A stretch of 45,201 nt of DNA from Actinophytocola sp. (GCF_009379765.1 NZ_WHTD01000054.1:1-45201); one strand, 5' to 3'. Shown: positions 7,532 through 14,598, counted from the first letter of the stretch. Program-made: numbers and translations. The notes: generated by a model from the letters alone, not told the origin.

Positions 7532-7554
7532 ATCCGCTCAACGGTTGAGCGGAT
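7532..7554 (+). promoter_or_regulatory. Perfect 23-bp palindromic operator before the TetR gene
   Basis: ATCCGCTCAAC (7532-7542), one central G, then GTTGAGCGGAT (7544-7554): 11-bp arms without mismatch. It ends 20 bases before the GTG at 7575. This is the size and position of an autoregulatory TetR-family operator. It is clearly different from the ARE-like sites, suggesting that this TetR protein has its own specificity. Confidence 0.7.
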
Positions 7555-7574
7555 CTGGGGCCTCGGGACGTGTC

Positions 7575-8210
7575 GTGACCAAACAGTCGAGATCTGAGAA
7601 CACGCGGTTGCATCTGGTGCGGTCCGCAGCGGAGCTGTTCGACCGCAACGGTTTCTCGGGGGCCACGTTGGAGGACGTCAGCCGGGCCGCGGGGGTCACC
7701 AAGGGCGCGTTCTACTTCCACTTCTCCTCCAAGGACGAGCTCGCCGGCGCGATCCAGGCCGAGGCGTGCACGTTGCTGCGCAACGCCGTGCACCGGGTGC
7801 TCGAGGACAGGCTGCCGGTGCTGCAGTCCCTGGTCGACCTCACCCACGAGCTCGCGCGCTGGCTCGAGCACGAACCGGTGGTGCGGGCGAGCCTGCGCAC
7901 CGCGCGCGAGTGCGGCCACCGCGGCGCGCCGTTCCTCGACTTCTACGTCGACCTGCTCTCGGCCGTGGAGACCATGCTGATCAGCGCCGAGCAGGCAGGC
8001 GACCTCGGCGGCGGGGTGGCGATCGAGCAGGCGAGCACGCTCGTGCTGACCATCTGCGCGGGCGTGGAGATGCTGTGGTGGTCGGGCATCCGGCACGGCG
8101 ACATCCGGGAGAACGTCCGCGAGATGTGGAAGCTGATCCTCCCGGGTCTCGTCGCCCACGACGACCTCGCCCGGATCGACCCGGGCGGGCCGAGCCGGCC
8201 GGACGGCTGA
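7575..8210 (+). CDS. TetR-family regulator, ArpA-like (pseudo-receptor candidate)
   Basis: 211 residues. The N-terminal HTH (residues about 10-56) has the TLEDVSRAAGVTKGAFYFHFSSKDELA signature of butyrolactone-receptor-type TetR proteins. The C-terminal ligand domain ends EMWKLILPGLVA, also typical of the ScbR/ArpA group. Unlike the receptor at 9668, it is not adjacent to the afsA gene and has a distinct palindromic operator. This fits a pseudo-receptor that senses the end product or several signals. The GTG at 7575 is chosen, with GGGAC about 7 bases upstream. A TTG at 7545 would start inside the operator. It converges on the SDR gene with an 8-base gap. Confidence 0.85.
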   Translation: MTKQSRSENTRLHLVRSAAELFDRNGFSGATLEDVSRAAGVTKGAFYFHFSSKDELAGAIQAEACTLLRNAVHRVLEDRLPVLQSLVDLTHELARWLEHEPVVRASLRTARECGHRGAPFLDFYVDLLSAVETMLISAEQAGDLGGGVAIEQASTLVLTICAGVEMLWWSGIRHGDIRENVREMWKLILPGLVAHDDLARIDPGGPSRPDG

Positions 8211-8218
8211 CCCCGGCC

Positions 8219-8986
8219 TCAGCGCCGGGACATCCGGGTCATCAGCCGTGCGGTCAGCGGGGACGGCAGGTGGCGCAGGGCGAAGCCGATCGGGCCCCAC
8301 GGCCACGGCGGCACGCTGGCCTGCGCGGGCTCCCGCTCGATCGCCTCGACCAGCATGCGGCAACCCGTGTCGGTGTCGACGACGAACGGCGCGTTCGGCC
8401 GGCTCGCGTTCATCTCCGTGCGGATGTATCCGGGGTAGATCGTGGTGATCTCTATCGGTAGCGCGGACATCTCCACCCGCAGACCCTCGGCCAGCGCCGA
8501 GACGGCGGCCTTGCTCGCCGAGTACACGTTCATGCCGCGGGGAAAGCCGCGCCGGGCCGCGATCGAGGAGATCATCACCAGGTGCCCGTGGCGTCGGGCG
8601 CGGAAGATCTCCATCGCCGCCTCCGCCTGCGCGAGCGCGGCCAGCACATTGGTCTCGACGATCGCGCGGTTGGTGTCGAACGCGCCGGTGCCGACCGGGT
8701 GTCCTTTGCTGAGCCCGGCGTTCACGACGACCCGGTCCAGCCCGTCGAGCTCGTCGCACAGCTCGCCGAACACCGTGAACACCGCGTCGTGGTCGTTGAC
8801 GTCGAGCTCGCGGACCGCCACCGAGATGCCCGGGTGGGCCGCGACCAGCTCGTCCCGCAGTGTCTCCAGCCGGTCCAGTCGGCGGGCGCACAACGCCAGG
8901 TTCCGTTGCAGGGCGGCGAACCGCCTGGCCATCCCCATGCCGAGCCCGCCGCTGGCGCCGGTGATCAGGACGTTCCTTCGGATCAT
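8219..8986 (-). CDS. SDR-family oxidoreductase, possible butyrolactone ketoreductase
   Basis: 255 residues, classical short-chain dehydrogenase: TGASGGLGMGMARR (NAD(P)-binding glycine motif, residues 9-22), NAG at about 93, catalytic serine in MISSIAARRG, and YSASK active site. The C-terminal segment PPWPWGPIGFALRHLPSPL is hydrophobic and could extend the substrate pocket. It lies between TetR genes and close to the afsA homologue. Butyrolactone loci commonly carry such a reductase (BarS1 in virginiae butanolide synthesis, ketone to hydroxyl). That role is an inference from context. It shares a divergent promoter with the nitroreductase containing an ARE-like site, so both may be receptor targets. 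Confidence 0.82.
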   Translation of the reverse strand: MIRRNVLITGASGGLGMGMARRFAALQRNLALCARRLDRLETLRDELVAAHPGISVAVRELDVNDHDAVFTVFGELCDELDGLDRVVVNAGLSKGHPVGTGAFDTNRAIVETNVLAALAQAEAAMEIFRARRHGHLVMISSIAARRGFPRGMNVYSASKAAVSALAEGLRVEMSALPIEITTIYPGYIRTEMNASRPNAPFVVDTDTGCRMLVEAIEREPAQASVPPWPWGPIGFALRHLPSPLTARLMTRMSRR

Positions 8987-9012
8987 CGCGCTCCTTGGAT
9001 GGGCAGCGGTAA

Positions 9013-9028
9013 CATTCCGACCGGTATG
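9013..9028. promoter_or_regulatory. ARE-like palindrome between SDR and nitroreductase
   Basis: CATTCCGACCGGTATG is 12/16 self-complementary and resembles the inner part of receptor operators (CATACCG..CGGTATG). It lies 27 bases before the SDR start and 57 before the nitroreductase start, so one bound receptor could repress both directions. Confidence 0.5.
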
Positions 9029-9084
9029 GCGCGAGCAAGTCGCACGGTACGAAGCCGCTGTCCCCGAGTCAACAGGCAGGCCGC

Positions 9085-9654
9085 ATGACCGCGAGCGAGC
9101 ATGTCCGGCTGTTACGCGATCTCCGCTCGGTGCGGCGGTTCACCGCGGAACCGGTAGCTCAGCACGTGATCGACGATCTGTTGGACGTCGTGCGGTGGAC
9201 CGGCAGCTCGAGCAACCGCCAGCCGTGGGAGCTCGTCCTCGTCCGTAACCGAGAGACGGTGGCCGCGTTGGCCGACATCGGCGGGGGACCGGGCGCCCGG
9301 CACCTGGCCGACGCGACGCTCGCGATCGTGCTGGTGATGGCGAACGAGCGCGCCGACTTCGACGCCGGCCGGTGCGCCGAGCGCGTCCTGCTCACCCTCG
9401 CCGCGCACGGGATCGGCGCGTGCGTGGCGGGGTTCGCCCGCCCGGAGCAGGGCGACGCGGTCAAGCAGTTGCTCGGTGTGCCCGCCGATCGGACCATCCG
9501 GATCGCCATCTCGGCCGGACATCCGGCCGGGGATCGGGCACACCTGGTGAGCGCGGAACGGGATGTGGACGACCGGCTACCGCTGCACACCATGAGGCTC
9601 GGCCGCAAGCCGCTCGCCGAGATCGTCCACCTGGAGCGCTACGGGAGCCGTTAG
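9085..9654 (+). CDS. Nitroreductase-family FMN oxidoreductase
   Basis: 189 residues. The N-terminal RSVRRFTAEPV and the SSNRQPWELVLVRN segment are the FMN-contacting motifs of the NfsB/nitroreductase fold. The central LTLAAHGIGACVAGF is the usual dimer/FMN helix. The C-terminus GRKPLAEIVHLERYGSR matches the PLxEIVHxxxW-type ending of the family, a little shorter than 200 residues. It would reduce nitro, quinone or enone groups with NAD(P)H, or act as a flavin reductase. Its presence in a possible N-oxygenation cluster is suggestive but not evidence for a specific step. It is divergent from the SDR through an ARE-like site and converges with the receptor gene. Confidence 0.85.
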   Translation: MTASEHVRLLRDLRSVRRFTAEPVAQHVIDDLLDVVRWTGSSSNRQPWELVLVRNRETVAALADIGGGPGARHLADATLAIVLVMANERADFDAGRCAERVLLTLAAHGIGACVAGFARPEQGDAVKQLLGVPADRTIRIAISAGHPAGDRAHLVSAERDVDDRLPLHTMRLGRKPLAEIVHLERYGSR

Positions 9655-9671
9655 GTCGAGACATGGCCTAG
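9655..9671. repeat. Possible scar of a subfamily-2 MITE end
   Basis: The 13-base gap between the convergent nitroreductase and receptor genes reads GGTCGAGACATGGC then CTAG. The terminal CGAGACATGGCCTAG equals the reverse complement of the left end of the MITE at 26062 almost exactly. The receptor stop TAG lies in the CTAG. It may be an excision or deletion remnant, or chance. Confidence 0.3.
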
Positions 9672-10297
9672 GCCGCGCTGGAGTCCCACTGGATGGTGCC
9701 GGCGGGTATGAAGCGGGACAGGCGGCGCGGTGCGGCGAGGCCGGGCAGCGCGATCCGCCACATGTCGGTGATCCGGTCGCGCAGGTCGGCGCGGTTGGTG
9801 AGCACGCCCGACATCGTCTGCACGCCCAGGAAGGCGCCGGTCAGCCAGGTGGCGATGGTCATCGGGTCCCATTCCTTGCGGATGTCCCCGGCCTCCTGCG
9901 CGGCCACGATGAGCTCGTGCACGATCTCGATCCAGCGCTCGTACACCGCGGGCGCCGGGCTGGAGACGTTGGCCTCGGTGACGAGGCGGTTGCTCGCGCT
10001 GACCCGAATGTTGCTGCACAGGTTCTGCCCGAACACGTGGCTCACGTCGATGAGCGCCTGCAGCTTGCTGCTGTAGTCCGCCGCCTGCGGGAACTCGAAG
10101 TTCCACTGCTCGGAGACCAGCGCGGACGCGAGCTCCTCCTTGGAGGAGAAGTGGAAGTAGAGAGCGCCTTTGGTGACCCCGGCCTTGGCCAGGATCTCCG
10201 ACAGGCTCGCGCCGGCGAAGCCCCGCTGGTCGAACACCGCTGCCGCGGCGTCGAGGATGGCGTTACGGGTTCGCTCCGCCCGATCCTGGCGTGGCAA
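9668..10297 (-). CDS. Gamma-butyrolactone receptor, ArpA/ScbR-type TetR repressor
   Basis: About 209 residues. The N-terminus QDRAERTRNAILDAAAAVFDQRGFAGASLSEILAKAGVTKGALYFHFSSKEELA is the hallmark HTH of butyrolactone receptors. The ligand domain carries TGAFLGVQTMSGVLTNRADLRDRITDMWRIALPGL, also family-typical. It is expected to bind ARE sites and be released by a butyrolactone or butenolide. The start is TTG 10297, with GGGAGG nine bases upstream. An upstream extension to 10582 has no family similarity and crosses the ARE-like site, so it is rejected. It is divergent from the afsA homologue with an extended palindrome between them, the standard receptor/synthase arrangement. Confidence 0.92.
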   Translation of the reverse strand: MPRQDRAERTRNAILDAAAAVFDQRGFAGASLSEILAKAGVTKGALYFHFSSKEELASALVSEQWNFEFPQAADYSSKLQALIDVSHVFGQNLCSNIRVSASNRLVTEANVSSPAPAVYERWIEIVHELIVAAQEAGDIRKEWDPMTIATWLTGAFLGVQTMSGVLTNRADLRDRITDMWRIALPGLAAPRRLSRFIPAGTIQWDSSAA

Positions 10298-10446
10298 GGT
10301 TCCGCACCTCCCGTGAATGACCCTGGGCCACGGTGGCCGCAGACCACGATGCCATGTCTCGCACACCTTGGGGTCGCGCCACCCTGGAGGACACCAGCGA
10401 TGCTCGACCTCCGGTCCAGGGTAGCTCAAGAATGGCGCAATCGCCT

Positions 10447-10481
10447 CTCGAAAAAAAACCGGGTGGTAGGTATTCTTCGAG
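10447..10481. promoter_or_regulatory. ARE-like operator between receptor and afsA genes
   Basis: The core AAACCGGGTGGTAGGTATT (10456-10474) matches the receptor operator pattern. It is framed by the perfect outer arms CTCGAA (10447-10452) and TTCGAG (10476-10481). It lies about 150 bases from the receptor start and 145 from the afsA start. The remaining 328-base intergenic region shows no other gene. A stretch at 10350-10377 weakly resembles a MITE end. Confidence 0.6.
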
Positions 10482-10625
10482 TTGTGGCCCACGCCACTCT
10501 CCAGAGTCAAGCGAGCGGCGTACCGATCGACCCGAGCCGGACGGGTCCCTGTCATCGCCGCCCGGGCGTAGGACGTTGACACGGTATTGGCAACGACGCC
10601 ACAGGACCTTCATGAGAGGTTTGCC

Positions 10626-11570
10626 ATGACCACGATGATCAACCCGCAGCCCGAGTTACCCACGAAGTCACGACGCGCGGAGCGTCTGTTCCAGCAGGCC
10701 GTTCCACCCCGGCTGGTGCGCCGCACCGGCGATACGGACGTCTTCGTCACCAACCTGCGCGTCACCGGGTACGACACCTTCGAGGTGAGCGCCCGGCTCC
10801 CGGCGGCGCACTCCTTCTACGGTCCGGTCGGGGACCACCACGACTCGCTGCTCCTCCTGGAGTGCGTGCGCCAGGCGGGTCTGCTCGTCGGCCACGTGGC
10901 CTACGAGATTCCCCGCGAGTCCAAGTTCGTCACGCACGACAAGCAGTTCCAGGTCGACCCCGCCGGCCTCCGGACCGCCGGTGACCTGCCGGTCGACCTG
11001 GTCATGCTGGTCACCCAGCACGACGTCAAGCGGCGCGGCCGCCGGATCGCCTCGATGCGCACAGAGGTCGAGGCGCGCCGCGACGGCGAGAAGATCGGTG
11101 CCGCGACCTACCGGTGGAGCTGCGTGTCCGGACCCGCCTACGCGAAGCTGCGCGGCGAGTACAAGGACGCGGAGCCACCGCCGTTCGACGCGACCCCGGT
11201 CGCGCCGGAGCGCGTCGGCCGCACCGACGAGATCGACGTCCTCCTCGCCGAACGGCCCGACGGCGACGGCTGGGAGCTGCGTGTCTCCCCCGACCACTCA
11301 GTGATCTACGACCACGCGATCGACCACGTGCCCGGCAACGCGGTCGTCGAGGCGGCGCGCCAGGCCGCGCTGCTGGCGGTGGAAAGCCCCGGTGCGCTGC
11401 CCGTGGCCGGTGACCTCGCGTTCTCGCACTACCTCGAGTTCGACTCGCCCTGCTACGTCTCGGCGGAGGTGGTCGGCTCGACGGCCGATGGCACTACCGG
11501 TGTTCGAGTCGTGATCGAGCAGGCGGGCCGGGACGCCGCGAACGGCGTCATCGAGCTGCTGGTTCGCTGA
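10626..11570 (+). CDS. AfsA-family gamma-butyrolactone synthase
   Basis: 314 residues with two hot-dog domains (PF03756), each with its diagnostic helix: DHHDSLLLLECVRQAGLLVGH near residues 72-92 and DHVPGNAVVEAARQAALLAV near 232-251. AfsA enzymes condense a beta-ketoacyl-ACP with dihydroxyacetone phosphate, the committed step to butyrolactone signals. The length matches AfsA/ScbA/BarX. The start is ATG 10626, with GAGAGG at the right distance. The gene is divergent from the receptor. Together with the SDR at 8219 it could provide most of a signal pathway. A dedicated phosphatase or P450 is not visible here, so the exact ligand class is open. Confidence 0.94.
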   Translation: MTTMINPQPELPTKSRRAERLFQQAVPPRLVRRTGDTDVFVTNLRVTGYDTFEVSARLPAAHSFYGPVGDHHDSLLLLECVRQAGLLVGHVAYEIPRESKFVTHDKQFQVDPAGLRTAGDLPVDLVMLVTQHDVKRRGRRIASMRTEVEARRDGEKIGAATYRWSCVSGPAYAKLRGEYKDAEPPPFDATPVAPERVGRTDEIDVLLAERPDGDGWELRVSPDHSVIYDHAIDHVPGNAVVEAARQAALLAVESPGALPVAGDLAFSHYLEFDSPCYVSAEVVGSTADGTTGVRVVIEQAGRDAANGVIELLVR

Positions 11571-11689
11571 GCTCCGCCGCTCCGTTCCGGAGCACGGCGC
11601 CCTGCCCGCGCACGACCTGCGCCCCGCCGTGCCCTGGTCGATCTCCCTCATCCCGCAGCCACAAGCTGAAGTGTCCATGCCCGTCCGTC

Positions 11690-11714
11690 GCGGGAGGGAT
11701 GACCTCCCTCCCGC
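11690..11714 (+). terminator. Hairpin terminator downstream of afsA
   Basis: Perfect 9-bp arms GCGGGAGGG (11690-11698) and CCCTCCCGC (11706-11714) around a 7-base loop, 120 bases after the synthase stop. It separates the synthase from the following small gene. Confidence 0.55.
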
Positions 11715-11823
11715 CGCGGATGGACGAAGACCGCTCGGTGGACCGATTGCCCGCGCCGCGCCGAAGCGTCGACAATGGACGTCCGCGAGGTGTGCCGCGC
11801 GGCGGCCGGAACGGAGTTCGACC

Positions 11824-12150
11824 ATGACGATGCGGGACGACGGCTTTCCCGGTAACCGCGAGATCGTCGAGCGGGCGTTGCGCGAGTCCACCACGCAGGT
11901 GCTGTACCTCGCGGCGGAAACGGGGCCACGCAACAGATCTCTCCTCGAACGCGCCGCCGGCTCGGTGCGCGGCTTCGAGCGGGTGTCCGAGGCGCCGCCC
12001 GGGGTGCGGCCTCCCGACGCCGTCGTCGCGGCGTCGAAGGACGGCATCCCGTCCGACATCGCCGAGGCCTACATGCGTGCCAAGACCGAGGTGAAGGCGA
12101 TCCTCGCCGAGCACCTCGATGTGGTCGTCCACGACCCGGAAACCCTTTAG
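11824..12150 (+). CDS. Hypothetical protein, 108 aa
   Basis: A short, charged protein beginning MTMRDDGFPGNREIVERALREST and ending KTEVKAILAEHLDVVVHDPETL. There is no signal peptide, membrane helix or cysteine motif. The C-terminal half is predicted helical and the middle is proline- and glycine-rich. The start is supported by GGAG 8 bases upstream of ATG 11824; an in-frame extension to 11629 lacks a ribosome site. It converges with the SARP3 gene with a 10-base gap. I do not recognise a family. Its place between afsA and SARP3 may be incidental. Confidence 0.6.
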   Translation: MTMRDDGFPGNREIVERALRESTTQVLYLAAETGPRNRSLLERAAGSVRGFERVSEAPPGVRPPDAVVAASKDGIPSDIAEAYMRAKTEVKAILAEHLDVVVHDPETL

Positions 12151-12160
12151 GGCGCGCGCC

Positions 12161-13075
12161 CTAACCGCGCGGCATCCGTTCCCGTGCCGGCGAGCGCAGC
12201 GACTCGAGCAGCGCCTCCTGCCGGCTGGCCAGCGTGTCGATCCGCTGCTGCAGCTCGGCGAGCTCCCTGGACAGCTCGGCACTCTCGGTCCGGGCGAAGT
12301 CCCGTGCCGGCGGCGGTTCCGGGTCCGTTGTCGGCACGTTCGCCAGGATCGACCGCATCCGGGCCCGCAGCACCGGTCCCGGCTCCACCCCGAGCTCGTG
12401 CAGCAGCCGGCGGCGGGCCCTGTCGTACACGCCGAGCGCGTCGGACTGCCGGTCGCTGCGGTGGAGCGCCACCATCAGCTGGTCGTAGAACCGTTCCCGC
12501 AGCGGGTAGGCGGCGGAGGTCTCCTCCAGCTCGCCGATCACCTCGCCGTGCTGGTTGGCCCGCAGGCTCGCGTCGTACAGAATCTCCAGGGCGGTCAGCC
12601 GGTGCTCCTCCAGGACGACCGCCTCGGTGGCGCACATGTCGCCGACCACGCAGCCCTCCAGGGCCGGCCCCCGCCACAGCGCGAGCGCCGAGCGCAGCAG
12701 CGGCAGCGCGCGCGCCGGTTCGGCGCCGGCGAGCTTCTTGGCCCGGCCGAGGTGGCCGAGGAACTCGACCGCGTCGGTCTCGCCCGGTCGCAGGCTCAGG
12801 AGGTAGCCGGGCGGTCGGGTGACGATCCGGTCCGGCTCGCCGCACGCCACCTCGATCACCTTGCGCAGCCGGCGGATGTGGGCCTGCAGCGCGTTGGCGG
12901 CGTTCGCCGGCGGCCGCTCGCCCCACAGCTCGGCGATCAGCCGGTCCGCGGACACCGTGCGGCCCGCGCACAGCACGAGGGTGGCGAGCAGCGCGCGACG
13001 CTTCAGGCCGGTGACCTCGACCAGCGTGCCGTGCCGGTCGTGGATCTCCAGTGGGCCGAGGATCGACAGCTGCAT
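12161..13075 (-). CDS. SARP-family transcriptional activator 3
   Basis: 304 residues from ATG 13075 (GGAG 8 bases upstream): winged helix from LSILGPLEI through PPANAANALQAHIRRLRKVIEVACGEPDRIVTRPPGYLLSL (residues 2-98), BTAD to about 250 (ALHRSDRQSDALGVYDRARRRLLHELGVEPGPVLRARMRSIL), then a C-terminal tail. The tail contains a heptad-like helix (SAELSRELAELQQRIDTLAS) that looks like a short coiled coil and is absent from SARP1 and SARP2. It follows the LuxR-type gene by 14 bases on the same strand, so the two are probably co-transcribed. The upstream in-frame extension to 13444 belongs to the shadow of the LuxR gene. Confidence 0.92.
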   Translation of the reverse strand: MQLSILGPLEIHDRHGTLVEVTGLKRRALLATLVLCAGRTVSADRLIAELWGERPPANAANALQAHIRRLRKVIEVACGEPDRIVTRPPGYLLSLRPGETDAVEFLGHLGRAKKLAGAEPARALPLLRSALALWRGPALEGCVVGDMCATEAVVLEEHRLTALEILYDASLRANQHGEVIGELEETSAAYPLRERFYDQLMVALHRSDRQSDALGVYDRARRRLLHELGVEPGPVLRARMRSILANVPTTDPEPPPARDFARTESAELSRELAELQQRIDTLASRQEALLESLRSPARERMPRG

Positions 13076-13089
13076 CGGTGTCTCCGAGC

Positions 13090-13938
13090 TCACCGGTGCT
13101 CGTGCGCGGCGAGGCCCGACTCGAAGGCGTAGATCACCGCGTGGATCCGGTTGCGCAGGCCGAGCTTGCCGAGCAGGTTCTGCATGTGGGACTTGACCGT
13201 GTGCTCGGACAGGGTGAGCTCCCCGGCGATCTCGGCGTTGGACATGCCGCGCGCGACCAGCGCCAGCACGTCGCACTCGCGCTCGCTTAGCCCGTCGCGA
13301 ACCGCCACGTGCCGGCTCTCCGGCAGCCGCACGAGCCGGCCGGTCGCGCACTCGCCCGCGCGGCTCAGCGCGAACCCGGCCGCCGCCATCCGGACCGCGG
13401 CGACGACCTCCTCCGGCGTCGCCCATGCCGGCAGCGACCCGCACGCGCCCGGGCCGGGCAGCGCCTCGCCGTCGCGCATGCCGATGCCGAGCACCCGCAC
13501 CGTCCGGCCGGTGCGCCGAACGGCGGCGAGCACCGGCGCGGCGTCCTCGGCACGCAACCCGTGCAGCAGCAGGACGTCCGGGTGCCGGGCGGTGAGCGTC
13601 GTGAGGACGGCCGGCCCGTTGCGGTGCTCGCCGACGACGACCATGCCCGGCTCGCCGTCGAGCGCGGCCAGCACGCCCCGCCGGGCGAGCACGTCGTCGC
13701 CGACCACGAGCACCCGGATGCCGGCGGGCTCGTCGTCCTCGGCCAGCCGGGGCTCCTCACCGGGACGTTCCCCGGACCGCTCGCCGGGCCTGGGCAGGAC
13801 GCGGACCGCGTGTCCGGAGACCACGCGCAGGGTGGGTTGGTCGACACGGCCCGGCCATGTCGTCTCGGTCCACTGGTCCATCGGTCTCGCCTCGCCCTCA
13901 ACCTCTCGGGCCGGAGCGCAGGCCCCGGCACCGTTCAC
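13090..13938 (-). CDS. LuxR/NarL-type regulator with degenerate receiver domain
   Basis: 282 residues: a disordered N-terminus of about 70, a response-regulator-like domain (GIRVLVVGDDVLARRGVLAAL onward, about 72-190), and a LuxR HTH (LSERECDVLALVARGMSNAEIAGELTLSEHTVKSHMQNLLGKLGLRNR, about 218-265). The phospho-acceptor position reads PDVLLLHGLRAED instead of PDVVLMD. The switch lysine region reads GACGSLPAW instead of G-x-G-x-LLK. It is therefore probably phosphorylation-independent, controlled by ligand or abundance (JadR1/RedZ-like behaviour). GTG 13938 is chosen for GGAG 7 bases upstream; ATG 13881 would remove 19 residues of the tail. It is the first gene of an operon with SARP3. Confidence 0.85.
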   Translation of the reverse strand: MNGAGACAPAREVEGEARPMDQWTETTWPGRVDQPTLRVVSGHAVRVLPRPGERSGERPGEEPRLAEDDEPAGIRVLVVGDDVLARRGVLAALDGEPGMVVVGEHRNGPAVLTTLTARHPDVLLLHGLRAEDAAPVLAAVRRTGRTVRVLGIGMRDGEALPGPGACGSLPAWATPEEVVAAVRMAAAGFALSRAGECATGRLVRLPESRHVAVRDGLSERECDVLALVARGMSNAEIAGELTLSEHTVKSHMQNLLGKLGLRNRIHAVIYAFESGLAAHEHR

Positions 13939-13970
13939 GCTAAGGCTCCGTGACCCGCGGGGGTTCTTTC

Positions 13971-13979
13971 GTTGAGCGG
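13971..13979 (+). promoter_or_regulatory. Half-site of the 7532 operator in the LuxR-gene promoter
   Basis: GTTGAGCGG repeats the right arm of the 23-bp TetR palindrome, followed 30 bases on by GGTTGAGG. It lies 33 bases upstream of the LuxR-type start. A single arm could be chance, so the call is tentative. Confidence 0.25.
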
Positions 13980-14121
13980 TCTTCTACTGGTGAACTACGG
14001 GCGGTTGAGGCCTCCGACCTGTGGTTTCTCCGCTGACCCGCGCGTCGACGAACGGTAGCCGGCCCCGTCCGCGGTTTGACGACCCCGGCCAGGTCGCTCA
14101 CGATCACGAACAATTCCCCCG

Positions 14122-14133
14122 GTTTCTAGAAAC
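14122..14133. promoter_or_regulatory. Palindrome before the 74-aa gene
   Basis: GTTTCTAGAAAC is a perfect 12-bp palindrome lying directly before the ribosome site (GGAG) of the small gene. It shares TTTCT/AGAAA half-sites with the longer palindrome at 14575, so both may be bound by the adjacent HTH regulator. Confidence 0.4.
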
Positions 14134-14143
14134 GGAGACGAGC

Positions 14144-14368
14144 TTGCGCGCGCGCTTCATCGGCAAGGACCCTCTCTCACAGGAGGGCCAGTCACCCACG
14201 CTGTTCGCCACCGACCGCACCGACCGCCGCACGTACATCGCCCAGGGTTGGATCGTCACCGATCCCCAGGCACTCGTGGATGTCGGGCCGGTGCCGCGCG
14301 GCGAGGCGATCATCGAGATACCCGAGGACGTGCTGCGGATGTACTCCCGCGAGCTAGGGCACGTCTGA
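14144..14368 (+). CDS. Small conserved actinobacterial protein next to HTH regulator
   Basis: 74 residues starting at TTG 14144, with GGAG seven bases upstream. The sequence includes ARFIGKDPLSQEGQSPTLFATDRT and YIAQGWIVTDPQALVDVG. Short proteins of this pattern are commonly found beside DUF397 and DUF5753-HTH genes in actinomycetes, and their function is unknown. The last codons (LGHV and the stop) are supplied by the MITE that begins with CTAG at 14355. The natural C-terminus has therefore probably been replaced or trimmed by the insertion. An extension to 14021 crosses the palindrome and is rejected. Confidence 0.68.
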   Translation: MRARFIGKDPLSQEGQSPTLFATDRTDRRTYIAQGWIVTDPQALVDVGPVPRGEAIIEIPEDVLRMYSRELGHV

Positions 14369-14520
14369 CGGATCCCGGCCGCGCGATTCGCGCCCAGGTG
14401 GCCCAGGGCTGCGTTGTCGGAAGAGCCGAATACAACCCGGTATGAGGCTCTCCCTCCGCCTTGCCCTGAACCACCTGGATCACGAATCGCATCGACCGTG
14501 ATCCACCAGACGCGCCCTGG
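14355..14520 (+). mobile_element. MITE-like element, copy b (subfamily 2)
   Basis: Begins CTAGGGCACGTCTG and ends with CCAGACGCGCCCTGG. The two ends are imperfect inverted repeats of about 38 bases (GTCTGACGGATC against GTCTGGTGGATC, then CGATTCGCG against CGATTCGTG). The core TACAACCCGGTATGAG and CCGCCTTGCC is shared with the other copies. The right tetranucleotide has drifted from CTAG to CTGG. It overlaps the 3' end of the 74-aa gene. Confidence 0.8.
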
Positions 14521-14574
14521 CCGAGGAGTGTCACCGAGCGTTCTGCGCTGCGCCATAAGGGTTGCAATGTGACG

Positions 14575-14598
14575 ATTTCCGAGAAATTTCTCGGAAAT
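14575..14598. promoter_or_regulatory. Perfect 24-bp palindrome upstream of DUF5753 regulator
   Basis: ATTTCCGAGAAA joined to its exact complement TTTCTCGGAAAT, without spacer or mismatch, 80 bases before the GTG at 14678. AT-rich arms stand out in this DNA. The half-site GAGAAAT recurs twice after the gene (15592 and 15602). It is probably the regulator's own operator. Confidence 0.6.

Noticed and set aside
9085..9654. Nitroreductase as a defined step in N-N bond formation
   Set aside because: Sequence shows only the general family; proximity alone does not support a specific reaction.
10347..10377. Seventh MITE copy in the receptor/synthase intergenic region
   Set aside because: Only about 22 of 27 bases resemble a left end. 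There is no shared core, no opposite arm and no CTAG.
10298..10582. N-terminal extension of the butyrolactone receptor
   Set aside because: The extra 95 residues have no family similarity and cover the ARE-like palindrome; TTG 10297 with GGGAGG upstream fits the family length.
11548..12282. Minus-strand frame opposite the 108-aa gene
   Set aside because: No ribosome site or recognisable motif, and it would run into SARP3. The plus-strand 108-aa frame has a ribosome site and more natural composition.
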